Shown here one piece after another: positions 53,272-61,482 of a stretch of 64,000 nucleotides of DNA; position 1 is the first letter of the stretch; each line of letters starts with the position of its first letter. The position numbers and the translations under genes are program-made. The stretch comes from Quadrisphaera sp. RL12-1S. Lineage in GTDB: Bacteria; Actinomycetota; Actinomycetes; Actinomycetales; Quadrisphaeraceae. The stretch lies in contig NZ_JACNME010000004.1 in the NCBI RefSeq assembly GCF_014270065.1, positions 62,001-126,000 of the forward strand. The letters run 5' to 3'. The notes below the pieces were generated by a model. It saw only the letters and a list, made by a program, of their open reading frames with translations. It had not been told where the DNA came from and ran no database searches.

Positions 53272-54132
53272 TCAGGCGAGCAGCGCCCGCAGCTGACGGG
53301 CGAAGCGCTCGGGGTCTCCGCCCATCCACGGCACCCAGTCGACGTGGCCGCCGGTCACCATCGCCGCCTCCCGGTCGAGCAGGGCCGCCACCCCCTCGGC
53401 GCCGCGGCGGGCCAGCTGCCGCCCCGACTCGCGCCCCGCGGCCAGCACGACGCGCGCGCCGGCGGCCTCGGCGGCCCGCAGGCCCTCGACGTCGACGTCG
53501 TACCCGCAGACCGTGAGCAGCCCCTTGTCGAGCATGCGCGTCATCGCCACCACGTGCTGGTCGGTGGGGTCCGCCGGCGGGTGGGGGTCGGTGGCGTGGT
53601 CGCTGCCCTCGGGGGCCTCGAAGCCGGCGAGCGCCATGAACGCCCCCATGGCGGGCCAGACGCCCTGGGCGTGCAGGGTGGTGACGACCCGCTCGGCGTC
53701 CGCCCGGCGCTCCGCGCCGTCGGGCAGCGCGCCGAACAGCGGCGGCTCGTGGGCCACGAGCATGCGCAGCCGGTCCGGGTGGCGCGCCGCGAACGCCAGG
53801 CCGGTCACCGCGCCGCCGCTGGAGCCGAACACGTCCGCGCGGGCGTCCGGACCTGCCACGGCGTCCAGCAGCGCTGCGACGTCGTCGGCGAGGCGGTCGG
53901 GGTCGGCGTCGTCGTCGGGGTCGTCCAGGGGGCTCGCGCCGAAGCCGCGCGGGTCGTGCAGGAGCACCCGGTGGTCGGTGGCGAGGTGCGCGCCGAGGTC
54001 GCGGAAGTCGTCAGCGCCCGCGGGGTGGCCGACGAGGACGACGACGGGTGCGCCGTCCGGGCCGGCCAGCTCGTGGTGCAGGTGCGCGCCGGGCACGTCG
54101 AGGGTGCCGCTGGTCCAGGTGGTGCCGCTCAT
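53272..54132 (-). CDS. Alpha/beta hydrolase beside the IclR regulator
   Basis: 286 residues. Nucleophile in VFGSSGGAV (about residue 103), HDPRGFGASP strand-loop and a C-terminal TGGHVDWVPW with the catalytic His. ATG 54132 has GGAGGG 10 bases upstream; an earlier ATG at 54165 overlaps the iclR stop as ATGA. Its coupling to iclR suggests a hydrolytic step (ester, lactone or C-C bond) in the pathway encoded to the right. Confidence 0.85.
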   Translation of the reverse strand: MSGTTWTSGTLDVPGAHLHHELAGPDGAPVVVLVGHPAGADDFRDLGAHLATDHRVLLHDPRGFGASPLDDPDDDADPDRLADDVAALLDAVAGPDARADVFGSSGGAVTGLAFAARHPDRLRMLVAHEPPLFGALPDGAERRADAERVVTTLHAQGVWPAMGAFMALAGFEAPEGSDHATDPHPPADPTDQHVVAMTRMLDKGLLTVCGYDVDVEGLRAAEAAGARVVLAAGRESGRQLARRGAEGVAALLDREAAMVTGGHVDWVPWMGGDPERFARQLRALLA

Positions 54133-54161
54133 GCCGTGCTGACCCTCCTCGCTCGCGGGAC

Positions 54162-54986
54162 TCATCGCCGGGCGCTCGGGACGCGCAGCTCGGAGGGCAC
54201 CGCCTGCAGCCGCGCCAGGTCGGCGCTGATGGCGGCGGCCGTCTCCAGCAGCAGCGGGAGGTGGTGCTCCACGAGCGTCTCCATGGACGTCTCCAGCGCG
54301 TGCGCGTTGACGTTGACAGCCGCCACCACGCGACCCGCGGCGCCGCGCACGGGGGCGGCGACCGAGCGGACCGCGGGCGCGAGCTGCTGGTCGGTGGTGG
54401 CCCACCCGCGGTCGCGCACGAGCGCCAGCTCCTCCTCGAGGGCGGCGGTGTCCACGGGGGCGGCGGTGGTGACGCCGGAGCGGGACGGCGCGGCGAGCAC
54501 CCGGCGCAGCTCGTCGGTCGGCAGGTCGGCGAGCAGCACCTTGCCCAGTGACGTGACGGCGGCCGGGAAGCGCGTCCCGACGTCGGCGCGCAGCGTCACC
54601 AGCTTGGGGACGGCCACCCGGGCCACGTACACGACGTCCGACCCGTCCAGCTGCGCCACCGAGCACGACTCCCCGGTGGCGTCGACCAGCTGGCGCAGGT
54701 GGTGCTGCGCCGCGTCCCACACGCCGCTCGCCGTGACGTACGCCAGCCCCAGGTCGAGCACGCGCGGCGTCAGGGAGAACGCGCCGGCCTCGGCGCGCAC
54801 GTACCCGAGGTCGGCGAGGGTGAGCAGGATGCGGTGGGCCGTGGGGCGGGCCAGGCCGGCGCGCTCGGCCACCTCGCTCAGCGCCAGCGAGGGCGCGCCG
54901 GTGCCCAGGGCCCGGATGACGTCGAGGCCGCGGGCGACCGCCTCGACGAAGTCGGGGCTGGTCCGGTGCCGTCCGGTCTCGCGCAC
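54162..54986 (-). CDS. IclR-family regulator (PcaR/PobR-like)
   Basis: 274 residues from GTG 54986, with GAGGAGG 9 bases upstream. N-terminal winged HTH (FVEAVARGLDVIRALG, then LALSEVAERAGLARPTAHRI) and an IclR effector domain (AAQHHLRQLVDATGESCSVA to the NVNAHALE C-terminal segment). The subgroup controls aromatic catabolism (protocatechuate, p-hydroxybenzoate). It is divergent from the CoA-transferase/LigAB operon across a 186-bp promoter containing a matching palindrome. Confidence 0.94.
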   Translation of the reverse strand: MRETGRHRTSPDFVEAVARGLDVIRALGTGAPSLALSEVAERAGLARPTAHRILLTLADLGYVRAEAGAFSLTPRVLDLGLAYVTASGVWDAAQHHLRQLVDATGESCSVAQLDGSDVVYVARVAVPKLVTLRADVGTRFPAAVTSLGKVLLADLPTDELRRVLAAPSRSGVTTAAPVDTAALEEELALVRDRGWATTDQQLAPAVRSVAAPVRGAAGRVVAAVNVNAHALETSMETLVEHHLPLLLETAAAISADLARLQAVPSELRVPSARR

Positions 54987-55087
54987 GCCGCCGTGCCTCC
55001 TCGTCGTCCGGTGCCGTCGTCCTGGGGTCGTCGCAGCAGCATGGCACCTCGCCGCGCCCCGGCTGGAGGGTGCGGTGGAGCGGCCCG

Positions 55088-55147
55088 TTGACCGGGCGGC
55101 GCTGCGGGTGCAGCATGGGTCTGTCCGCACAGCGGACACTCGTCCGC
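55088..55147 (+). promoter_or_regulatory. Catabolic operon promoter with IclR operator candidates
   Basis: -35 TTGACC (55088-55093), 17-bp spacer, -10-like CAGCAT (55111-55116), then the perfect palindrome TGTCCGC-ACA-GCGGACA (55122-55138) at the expected start site and a third half-site GTCCGC at 55142-55147. Position downstream of the -10 suggests repression by the divergent IclR protein, relieved by a pathway intermediate. Confidence 0.6.
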
Positions 55148-55172
55148 TGATGCTCGAGTGCTCGGAGGGTCG

Positions 55173-56372
55173 ATGACGACCGACGCCACGACCGCCCGCG
55201 GTGCCCTGGAGGGCCTGCTGGTCGCCGACTTCTCCCGCGTGCTGGCCGGGCCCTACGCCACCCAGCTCATGGGCGACCTGGGCGCCACCGTGGTCAAGGT
55301 CGAGGCCCCCGCGGGGGACGAGACCCGCGGCTGGGCGCCGCCCGAGCGCGACGGCGTGTCCACGTACTACCTGGGCATCAACCGCAACAAGGCCGACGTC
55401 GTCCTGGACTTCCGGGACGACGGCGACCGCGCGCTGGCCCAGGAGCTGGCCCGGCGCGCCGACGTCGTCATCGAGAACTTCAAGCCCGGCGGCCTGGCCA
55501 AGTTCGGCCTCGACTACGCGAGCACCGCGGCCACCAACCCCGGTGTCGTCTACGCCTCCATCAGCGGCTTCGGCAGCGCCGGCGGGGCCGCTCTGCCCGG
55601 GTACGACCTCATCGTCCAGGCCGCCTCGGGTCTCATGAGCCTGACCGGAGACCCCGACGGGCAGGCGTACCGGTCGGGGGTGTCCGTCTTCGACATCATG
55701 ACCGGGATGCAGGCCACCATCGGCGTGCTCGCGGCGCTGCGGCACCGGGAGGCGACCGGGCAGGGCCAGCACGTGGAGGTGAACCTGCTCTCCACGGCGC
55801 TGTCGGCGATGGCCAACCACTCCTCGACGTTCATCGCGGCCGGTCAGGTGCCGTTCCGGATGGGCAACGCCCACCCCTCGCTGTTCCCCTACGAGCCGCT
55901 GGCCACCGCCGACGGCGAGCTGGTGGTGGTGGCCGCGAACAACGCCCAGTTCGCCAAGCTCGCCGCCGCGCTGGGCGTGCCGGAGCTGGTGGCGGACCCC
56001 CGCTTCGCGGCCACCGAGGACCGCAACCGGAACCGCGAGCAGCTGCGCCCCCTGCTGCTGCAGGCCCTCGCCCAGCGCACCAGCCAGGAGTGGTTCGAGG
56101 TGCTCACCGCCGCGGGGGTGGCGTGCGGGCCCATCAACACCATCGACGGCGGGGTCGCGCTGGCCGAGCAGCTGGGCCTGGACCCGGTGGTGCACGTCGG
56201 CGAGGGAGACGCCGCGGTGCCGGTGGTCCGCAACCCGATCCGGCTGTCGCGGACCCCGGCCACCTACCGCACCCCGCCCCCCGCCCTCGGCGCCGACGAC
56301 GACGCCGTGCGCGCGTGGCTGGCCGGACCGGCCGAGGCCCCGCTCGGCGAGCGACCGGGGGAGGGCCGGTGA
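55173..56372 (+). CDS. CaiB/BaiF-family CoA transferase
   Basis: 399 residues, canonical class III CoA transferase: LVADFSRVLAGPYATQLMGD at about 15, catalytic Asp in SVFDIMTG (about 173), GQGQHVEVNLLSTALS and the C-terminal LGLDPVVHVGEG. It moves CoA between carboxylic acids. ATG 55173 has GGAGG a few bases upstream. First gene of the operon; its stop overlaps the lyase start (GTGA). Substrate probably a di- or tricarboxylic ring-cleavage product, inferred from context. Confidence 0.94.
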   Translation: MTTDATTARGALEGLLVADFSRVLAGPYATQLMGDLGATVVKVEAPAGDETRGWAPPERDGVSTYYLGINRNKADVVLDFRDDGDRALAQELARRADVVIENFKPGGLAKFGLDYASTAATNPGVVYASISGFGSAGGAALPGYDLIVQAASGLMSLTGDPDGQAYRSGVSVFDIMTGMQATIGVLAALRHREATGQGQHVEVNLLSTALSAMANHSSTFIAAGQVPFRMGNAHPSLFPYEPLATADGELVVVAANNAQFAKLAAALGVPELVADPRFAATEDRNRNREQLRPLLLQALAQRTSQEWFEVLTAAGVACGPINTIDGGVALAEQLGLDPVVHVGEGDAAVPVVRNPIRLSRTPATYRTPPPALGADDDAVRAWLAGPAEAPLGERPGEGR

Positions 56373-57193
56373 GCGAGCGGCCGGTGTACGAGACCGCGCT
56401 GGGCGCCTCCAGCCGGGAGACCATCACGCTGCTCGGCCACGACCTCGCGCGCGACGTCATGGGGACCGTCGGCTTCGGGGAGCTGGCCTACTGGCTGGCC
56501 ACGCAGCGCCGCCCCACCCCGGGGCAGACCCGGCTCTTCGAGGCGGTGCTGGCGGCCCTGGCCGACCACGGCTTCACGCCCACGGCCATCGTCACGCGGC
56601 TGACGTACCTGTCCGCACCGGACTCGGTGCAGGGCGCGCTGGCCGCCGGCCTGCTGGGCGGTGGCTCGCGCTTCCTCGGGGTCACCGAGGACTGCGGCCG
56701 GTTCCTGCGCGCCGCCCTGGTCCGGGCGGCCGCGGACGGCCCGCTGCCCGCGAGCGGCGACGACGCCGGCTGGGACGCCCTCGCCCGCGAGGCGCTGACC
56801 GCGGAGCACGGGGCCGGGCGGCGCATCCCCGGGCTCGGCCACCACGTCCACAAGGACGGCGACCCCCGCACCCCGCGGCTGCAGCAGGTCGCCGCCGAGG
56901 AGGGGCTGGTCGGACCGCACCTGGCGCTGTTCACCGCGATCGGCCGGGTGGCTCCGGAGGTGCTCGGCAAGACGCTTCCGCTCAACGGGGCCGGCACCTG
57001 CGGGGCGGTGCTGGCAGACCTGGGCCTGCCGCTGGAGCTGCTGCGCGGCTTCGCGCTGCTGGCCCGCACCGCCGGCCTGATCGGGCAGCTCGCGGAGGAG
57101 CTGCGCCACCCGGTGGGCAACGACGTGTTCCTCGCCGTCGACCTCAACAACCGCTCGGTGCCGCCCGACCCGCTGCCCGAGCAGCAGCTGTAG
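56369..57193 (+). CDS. Citryl-CoA-lyase-like protein (citrate synthase fold)
   Basis: 274 residues, short single-module member. RIPGLGHHVHKDGDPRTPRL (about 150) corresponds to the GFGHRVYKxxDPR motif of citrate synthase and carries the oxaloacetate-binding His; LPLNGAGTCGAVLADLGLP (about 207) corresponds to the LNVDG segment, with the catalytic Asp replaced by Ala, which fits a CoA-thioester lyase rather than a synthase. Translationally coupled to the CoA transferase, so the pair likely activates and splits a hydroxy-acid. Confidence 0.8.
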   Translation: MSERPVYETALGASSRETITLLGHDLARDVMGTVGFGELAYWLATQRRPTPGQTRLFEAVLAALADHGFTPTAIVTRLTYLSAPDSVQGALAAGLLGGGSRFLGVTEDCGRFLRAALVRAAADGPLPASGDDAGWDALAREALTAEHGAGRRIPGLGHHVHKDGDPRTPRLQQVAAEEGLVGPHLALFTAIGRVAPEVLGKTLPLNGAGTCGAVLADLGLPLELLRGFALLARTAGLIGQLAEELRHPVGNDVFLAVDLNNRSVPPDPLPEQQL

Positions 57194-57247
57194 CCCGCCC
57201 CACGCACGCGCCCGCCCACGACGACGTCGGTCAAGGAAGGAGACGAC

Positions 57248-58111
57248 ATGGCCCGGCTCTCGGCCGTGCTCGCGACCACGCACCACCCGTTCTTCCACAA
57301 GATCACCGAGCTGACCCCGCCGGAGGAGCAGCCGCCGTTCGCCGCGGAGTGGAAGCGCAAGGTCCTCGCCTACCGCGAGACCCTCACCGCCGCGCAGCCC
57401 GACGTCCTGGTGATGGTCGGCTCGGACCACTTCCACCAGTTCTTCGCCGACAACTACCCGACGTTCCTCATCGGCAAGCAGGCCCGCTACGACGCGACCT
57501 TCTACAACGAGGTCCGCGAGTTCTCGATGCCGACCTACGAGCTGGAGGGCCACGAGGAGCTGTCGGGCTTCATGTTCCAGGGGCTGCTGGACCGCGGGTT
57601 CGACTTCTCCATCAGCCACGAGCTGAAGATCGACCACTCGATCATCTGCCCCATCATCACCACCCGGCCGCAGGCCGACCTGCCGGTGGTGCCGGTCTAC
57701 ACCAACATCTTCGCCCCGCCGCTGCCGAGCGCGAAGCGCTTCTACGACCTGGGGCGGGCGATCCGCTCGATCATCGACGAGTGGCCGAGCGACCTCACGG
57801 TGGCCGCGGTGGGCTCCGGGCACCTGTCGCTGGAGCTGGGTGGGCCGCGCATGTTCGGCGAGCACGGCCCGGACCCGGAGTGGGACCTGCAGGCCATCCG
57901 CTGGCTGGCCGAGGGCGACGTCGACGCGATCCTCGAGGACGTCACGTGGGAGTCGATGACGGCGGCCGGCAACGCCACCCCCGGCTACCTCGACCTGGTG
58001 CTCATGCTCGGGATCGCGGGGCCGACCAGAGCCGCCTACGTCGACGACCTCGACCTGTTCCACACCCGCGAGATGTACATGACCTGGTACCCCGGAGGTG
58101 ACCCGCGGTGA
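57248..58111 (+). CDS. ligB: Extradiol dioxygenase catalytic subunit (LigB-like)
   Basis: 287 residues; GGAAGGAGA lies 5-8 bases before ATG 57248. LigB superfamily fold with iron ligands suggested by THHPFFHK at residues 11-18 and a later Glu, plus SDHFHQFF (about 60) and the catalytic His in GSGHLSLELGG (about 195). Ring-cleaves catecholic or related heteroaromatic diols with Fe(II) and O2, meta to the hydroxyls. Its stop overlaps the LigA-like start. Confidence 0.9.
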   Translation: MARLSAVLATTHHPFFHKITELTPPEEQPPFAAEWKRKVLAYRETLTAAQPDVLVMVGSDHFHQFFADNYPTFLIGKQARYDATFYNEVREFSMPTYELEGHEELSGFMFQGLLDRGFDFSISHELKIDHSIICPIITTRPQADLPVVPVYTNIFAPPLPSAKRFYDLGRAIRSIIDEWPSDLTVAAVGSGHLSLELGGPRMFGEHGPDPEWDLQAIRWLAEGDVDAILEDVTWESMTAAGNATPGYLDLVLMLGIAGPTRAAYVDDLDLFHTREMYMTWYPGGDPR

Positions 58112-58485
58112 GCAAGTACGCCGTGAACAAGTTCCTGTACCAGGTCGACGGCGACCCTGCGCTGCTGGCGGAGTACAAGGCCGACCCGGCGGCGCTCGTC
58201 GCCCGGTGGGAGACCGAGATCGGCCCCTGGCTGGGCACCGGGGCGCGCACGGTGGAGCGCACCTCGTGGATCTCGCTCACCGACGCCGAGCGGCGCGCGC
58301 TCGTCGAGCACGACTACGTGGCCCTCTTCGAGATGGGGGCCCACTTCTTCCTCATGCTGACGATCTTCATCGCCCTCTACGACGAGGAGTACGCCGCCCG
58401 CTCCGGTCCGCTGAGCTTCCAGCGCGAGTACGCCGCCAAGCTCTCCGCCTGGACCGGCAGGGAGCACCCCAGCGTCGCCCTCTGA
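58108..58485 (+). CDS. ligA: Extradiol dioxygenase small subunit (LigA-like)
   Basis: 125 residues, all-helical LigA fold (protocatechuate 4,5-dioxygenase alpha-subunit family): MSKYAVNKFLYQVDGDPALL start and LVEHDYVALFEMGAHFFLML. Lids the LigB active site. GTG 58108 overlaps the LigB stop (GTGA). The presence of both subunits supports an active LigAB-type enzyme; the substrate may be protocatechuate, gallate or a pyridine diol. Confidence 0.9.
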   Translation: MSKYAVNKFLYQVDGDPALLAEYKADPAALVARWETEIGPWLGTGARTVERTSWISLTDAERRALVEHDYVALFEMGAHFFLMLTIFIALYDEEYAARSGPLSFQREYAAKLSAWTGREHPSVAL

Positions 58486-58539
58486 CGCACCAGCCACGCC
58501 CCGACCCCACCCCCAGCACCGCCGGCGAAGGAGCCGTCC

Positions 58540-59979
58540 ATGAGCGCCACCGTTGTCCGCCACGCCCTCGTCCTCACCATGGACGACGCCCACACCGTGC
58601 TCCGGGACGCCGACGTGCTCGTCGTCGACGACCGCATCGCCGAGGTCGGCGGGCCCGGCCAGCGCCTGTCGGTGCCCGAGGGCACCGAGGAGCTCGACGG
58701 CAGCGGCGGCATCCTCATGCCGGGCATGATCGACACCCACCGCCACCTGTGGCAGACGGCCATGCGCGCCTACGGCGCCGACTGGACGCTCACGCAGTAC
58801 TTCGTCTGGTACTACCTCGAGCACGGCGTGGCCTTCCGCCCCGAGGACGTCGCCACCGGCAACGCCCTGTCGGCCCTCGACGCCCTGGACGCGGGGGTCA
58901 CCACCACCGTCGACTGGTCGCACGGGCTGCGCACCACCGACCACGCCGAAGCGGCCATCGGCGCGCTGGCGGCGTCACCGGGCCGGTTCGTCTTCGCCCC
59001 CGGCAACATCTTCGGCGCCCCGTGGGAGTGGGCGAACAGCGCGGACTTCCGCGCCTTCATGGCCCGCCACCGCGAGGCGCACCCCCGGATCGGGTTCCAG
59101 CTGGCGTTCGACGTCACGGGTGACCCGGCGTTCCCCGAGAAGGCCGCCTACGAGGCCGCGCGCGAGATGGACCTGTCCGTCACCACGCACGCCGGGGTGT
59201 GGGGCGCCACCAACGACGACGGCATCCGGCTCGCCCACGAGCACGGCCTCCTGCGCCCCGGCGACGTGTACGTGCACGCCGCGACGCTCTCGGACGACTC
59301 CTACCAGCGCATCGCCGCCACCGGCGGCACCATCTCGCTGTCCACGGAGAGCGAGCAGAGCTGCGGCCAGGGCTACCCGCCCGCCATGAAGGTGCGCGAG
59401 CACGGCATCGGGGCCTCGCTGTCGGTGGACACCAGCGTGTGGTTCTCCTCCGACCTGTTCGCCGCGATGCGCTCCACGCTCGGCGCCGACCGCTCCTGGG
59501 AGCACACCAGGGCCCACGAGACCGGCGCCACGGTGACCCACTCGCACCTGCGCGCCGAGCAGGTGGTCGAGTGGGCCACCCGCGGCGGCGCGCGGGCGCT
59601 GGGCCTGGACGGCGTGGTCGGCCAGGTGAAGGCCGGCCTCAAGGCGGACCTGGTGCTGCTCAAGAACGACCACTCGCCGTCGATGTTCCCGGTCCTCAAC
59701 CCCTACGGCCACGTCGTCTTCCAGGTGGGCCGCGGTGACGTGCACACGGTGCTCGTCGACGGCGCGGTGGTGAAGCGCGACGGCCGCCTGGTCGGCGCCG
59801 ACCTCGCCGGCCTGCGGGCGGCGGCCGAGGGCACGGTCGAGCACCTGCGCTCCTCCCTCGGCGAGGAGGTCTGGCAGGCGGGCATGAACCCCGAGGTGCC
59901 GCAGACCGAGATCCTCGACAACCCCTACCAGTACACGGAGTACCGCAGCGCGGCCACGCACTCCGCCGCCGGGGCCTGA
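58540..59979 (+). CDS. ATZ/TRZ-type amidohydrolase
   Basis: 479 residues; GGCGAAGGAG upstream of ATG 58540. Metal-dependent amidohydrolase with DTHRHLWQ (65-72), THAGVWG (about 214), VHAATLSDD (about 246) and the metal Asp in SVDTSVWFS (about 299). Relatives deaminate or hydrolyse s-triazines, guanine, 8-oxoguanine or cytosine. In a ring-cleavage operon this hints at a nitrogen heterocycle substrate or an amide intermediate. Last gene of the operon. Confidence 0.92.
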   Translation: MSATVVRHALVLTMDDAHTVLRDADVLVVDDRIAEVGGPGQRLSVPEGTEELDGSGGILMPGMIDTHRHLWQTAMRAYGADWTLTQYFVWYYLEHGVAFRPEDVATGNALSALDALDAGVTTTVDWSHGLRTTDHAEAAIGALAASPGRFVFAPGNIFGAPWEWANSADFRAFMARHREAHPRIGFQLAFDVTGDPAFPEKAAYEAAREMDLSVTTHAGVWGATNDDGIRLAHEHGLLRPGDVYVHAATLSDDSYQRIAATGGTISLSTESEQSCGQGYPPAMKVREHGIGASLSVDTSVWFSSDLFAAMRSTLGADRSWEHTRAHETGATVTHSHLRAEQVVEWATRGGARALGLDGVVGQVKAGLKADLVLLKNDHSPSMFPVLNPYGHVVFQVGRGDVHTVLVDGAVVKRDGRLVGADLAGLRAAAEGTVEHLRSSLGEEVWQAGMNPEVPQTEILDNPYQYTEYRSAATHSAAGA

Positions 59980-60022
59980 CACCGGGCTCGGGGCCGGTCG
60001 CCGGCGCGGGGGGACGGGGCGG

Positions 60023-60388
60023 TCAGGCGGCGAGGGCCTGGACGACGGCGGGAGAGGCGACCGGCGCGAGGCTGACCACCGGCTCGGCCAGGGCGAGGTC
60101 CGCGGCCACGGCGCGCAGCAGGACCGCCTGCGGCAGCGACAGCGAGCGGCACACCGCGCGCAGCACCTCCGACGACGCCTCCGCCAGGCCGCGCTCCACC
60201 TGCGACAGGTGCCCGGTGGAGACGCCCGCGGAGGTCGCGACCTCCTTGAGCGACCTGCCCTGCGCCGTCCTCGCCCGCCGCAGCCGCGCACCGACCACCT
60301 GCCGCAGCAGGGGCGCCGCGCTCGGCGGTGCGTCCGCGGGGACGGCGTGCAGCAGGCGCTCGGCCCGCGGCGTCCGCGCGCGGCTCAC
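60023..60388 (-). CDS. clgR: ClgR-like XRE-family regulator
   Basis: 121 residues: [20 protein letters not shown], then the helix-turn-helix [20 protein letters not shown] and [14 protein letters not shown], which match the ClgR/PopR pattern of actinobacteria that activates clp protease genes. Acidic/Pro-rich C-terminus ending ALAA, a possible Clp degron, as in ClgR proteins that are themselves Clp substrates. GTG 60388 overlaps the epimerase stop by four bases. Confidence 0.88.
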   Translation of the reverse strand: MSRARTPRAERLLHAVPADAPPSAAPLLRQVVGARLRRARTAQGRSLKEVATSAGVSTGHLSQVERGLAEASSEVLRAVCRSLSLPQAVLLRAVAADLALAEPVVSLAPVASPAVVQALAA

Positions 60389-61419
60389 CGCGGGCTCCCG
60401 GCCGTGGCGGCGTCCAGCAGCTGGCGCTCCAGGTCCTCCGGCAGCCCCGGCACCGGCCGGTCCGCCCTCGGCTCGGGCGCGTCGTCGGCGCTCCGCAGCC
60501 ACGCCCACGTGTCGGCCACCGTGTCGTGGACCGACGTCTGGACGAGCCCGGTCTCCTGGGCGCGGACGGTCGCGACGTCCCAGGCCGTCGCGGCCACCTC
60601 CCGCGGCAGCCAGTAGGGCAGGTGCACCCACGGCTGCACGCCGGCGGCGAGCAGCCGCTCCTCGGGGACCTCCACCAGCTCCGCCGCCGCACCCACCACC
60701 TGCGCGCACGTCCGCAGCAGCCCGCCGAGCGTGGTCGTCCCGGCGCGCGCGGTGGCGTTGACCGGGCCCGCCCAGCCGGACTCCGCACCGCGCACGAGCC
60801 AGTCCGCCAGGTCCCGCGCGTCCACGAGGGCCACCGGCTGCTCCAGCGCCCCGTCGCCGGGCACCACGACGCGCCCGCCGCGCGCCAGGCGGCGCAGCCA
60901 CCACGCCAGGCGGCCGACGTCGTCGCCGGGTCCCGCGATGAGGCCCGCGCGCGCCAGGAGCACCGGCCCGCGCACCGCGGCGGTGAGCACCCGCTCGGCG
61001 TGCGCCTTCACCGGGCCGTAGGCGTCGGCGTCCGCGCCGTCGGAGGGCACCTCGGGCCAGGCGGGCTCGTCGTCCGTGGGCAGCGGTCCCGGCGGCCACG
61101 CCGCGCACGCGTTGAGGCTGCTCACGAGGGCGTAGGCGCCCACGTCCGCCAGCGCGGCAGCCGCCTGCTCCGCAGCCGCCCGGCTCTGGCAGGAGGTGTC
61201 GACGACGACGTCGGGCCGCCAGCCCCGCTGCGCCGCTCCGCCCAGGGCCGCGGCGAGCGAGCTCGGGTCGTCCCGGTCTCCGTGCAGGGCCAGCACGCCC
61301 TCCGGCGGACGGCCGGACAGGCCGCGCGTGAACGTGGCCACCTCGTGGCCGCGGCGCACGGCGGCGCCCACCACGTGGCGCCCCAGGAAGCGCGTCCCAC
61401 CGAGCACGAGCAGCCGCAT
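60385..61419 (-). CDS. NAD-dependent epimerase/dehydratase-family protein
   Basis: 344 residues, extended short-chain dehydrogenase fold: [20 protein letters not shown] carries the GGTxFxG nucleotide motif. The catalytic YxxxK appears as YGPVKAHAE (about 143), Tyr and Lys retained. Resembles actinobacterial reductases of the RNA-binding-protein/CSP41-like epimerase group. Substrate unknown. Co-transcribed with clgR downstream. Confidence 0.9.
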   Translation of the reverse strand: MRLLVLGGTRFLGRHVVGAAVRRGHEVATFTRGLSGRPPEGVLALHGDRDDPSSLAAALGGAAQRGWRPDVVVDTSCQSRAAAEQAAAALADVGAYALVSSLNACAAWPPGPLPTDDEPAWPEVPSDGADADAYGPVKAHAERVLTAAVRGPVLLARAGLIAGPGDDVGRLAWWLRRLARGGRVVVPGDGALEQPVALVDARDLADWLVRGAESGWAGPVNATARAGTTTLGGLLRTCAQVVGAAAELVEVPEERLLAAGVQPWVHLPYWLPREVAATAWDVATVRAQETGLVQTSVHDTVADTWAWLRSADDAPEPRADRPVPGLPEDLERQLLDAATAGSPR

Positions 61420-61482
61420 GGGACCAGCAGGCCCGCCGGCGGCCCGCGTCGTCAAGCCGCGTTCACCGCGGGTGAACCCCGG

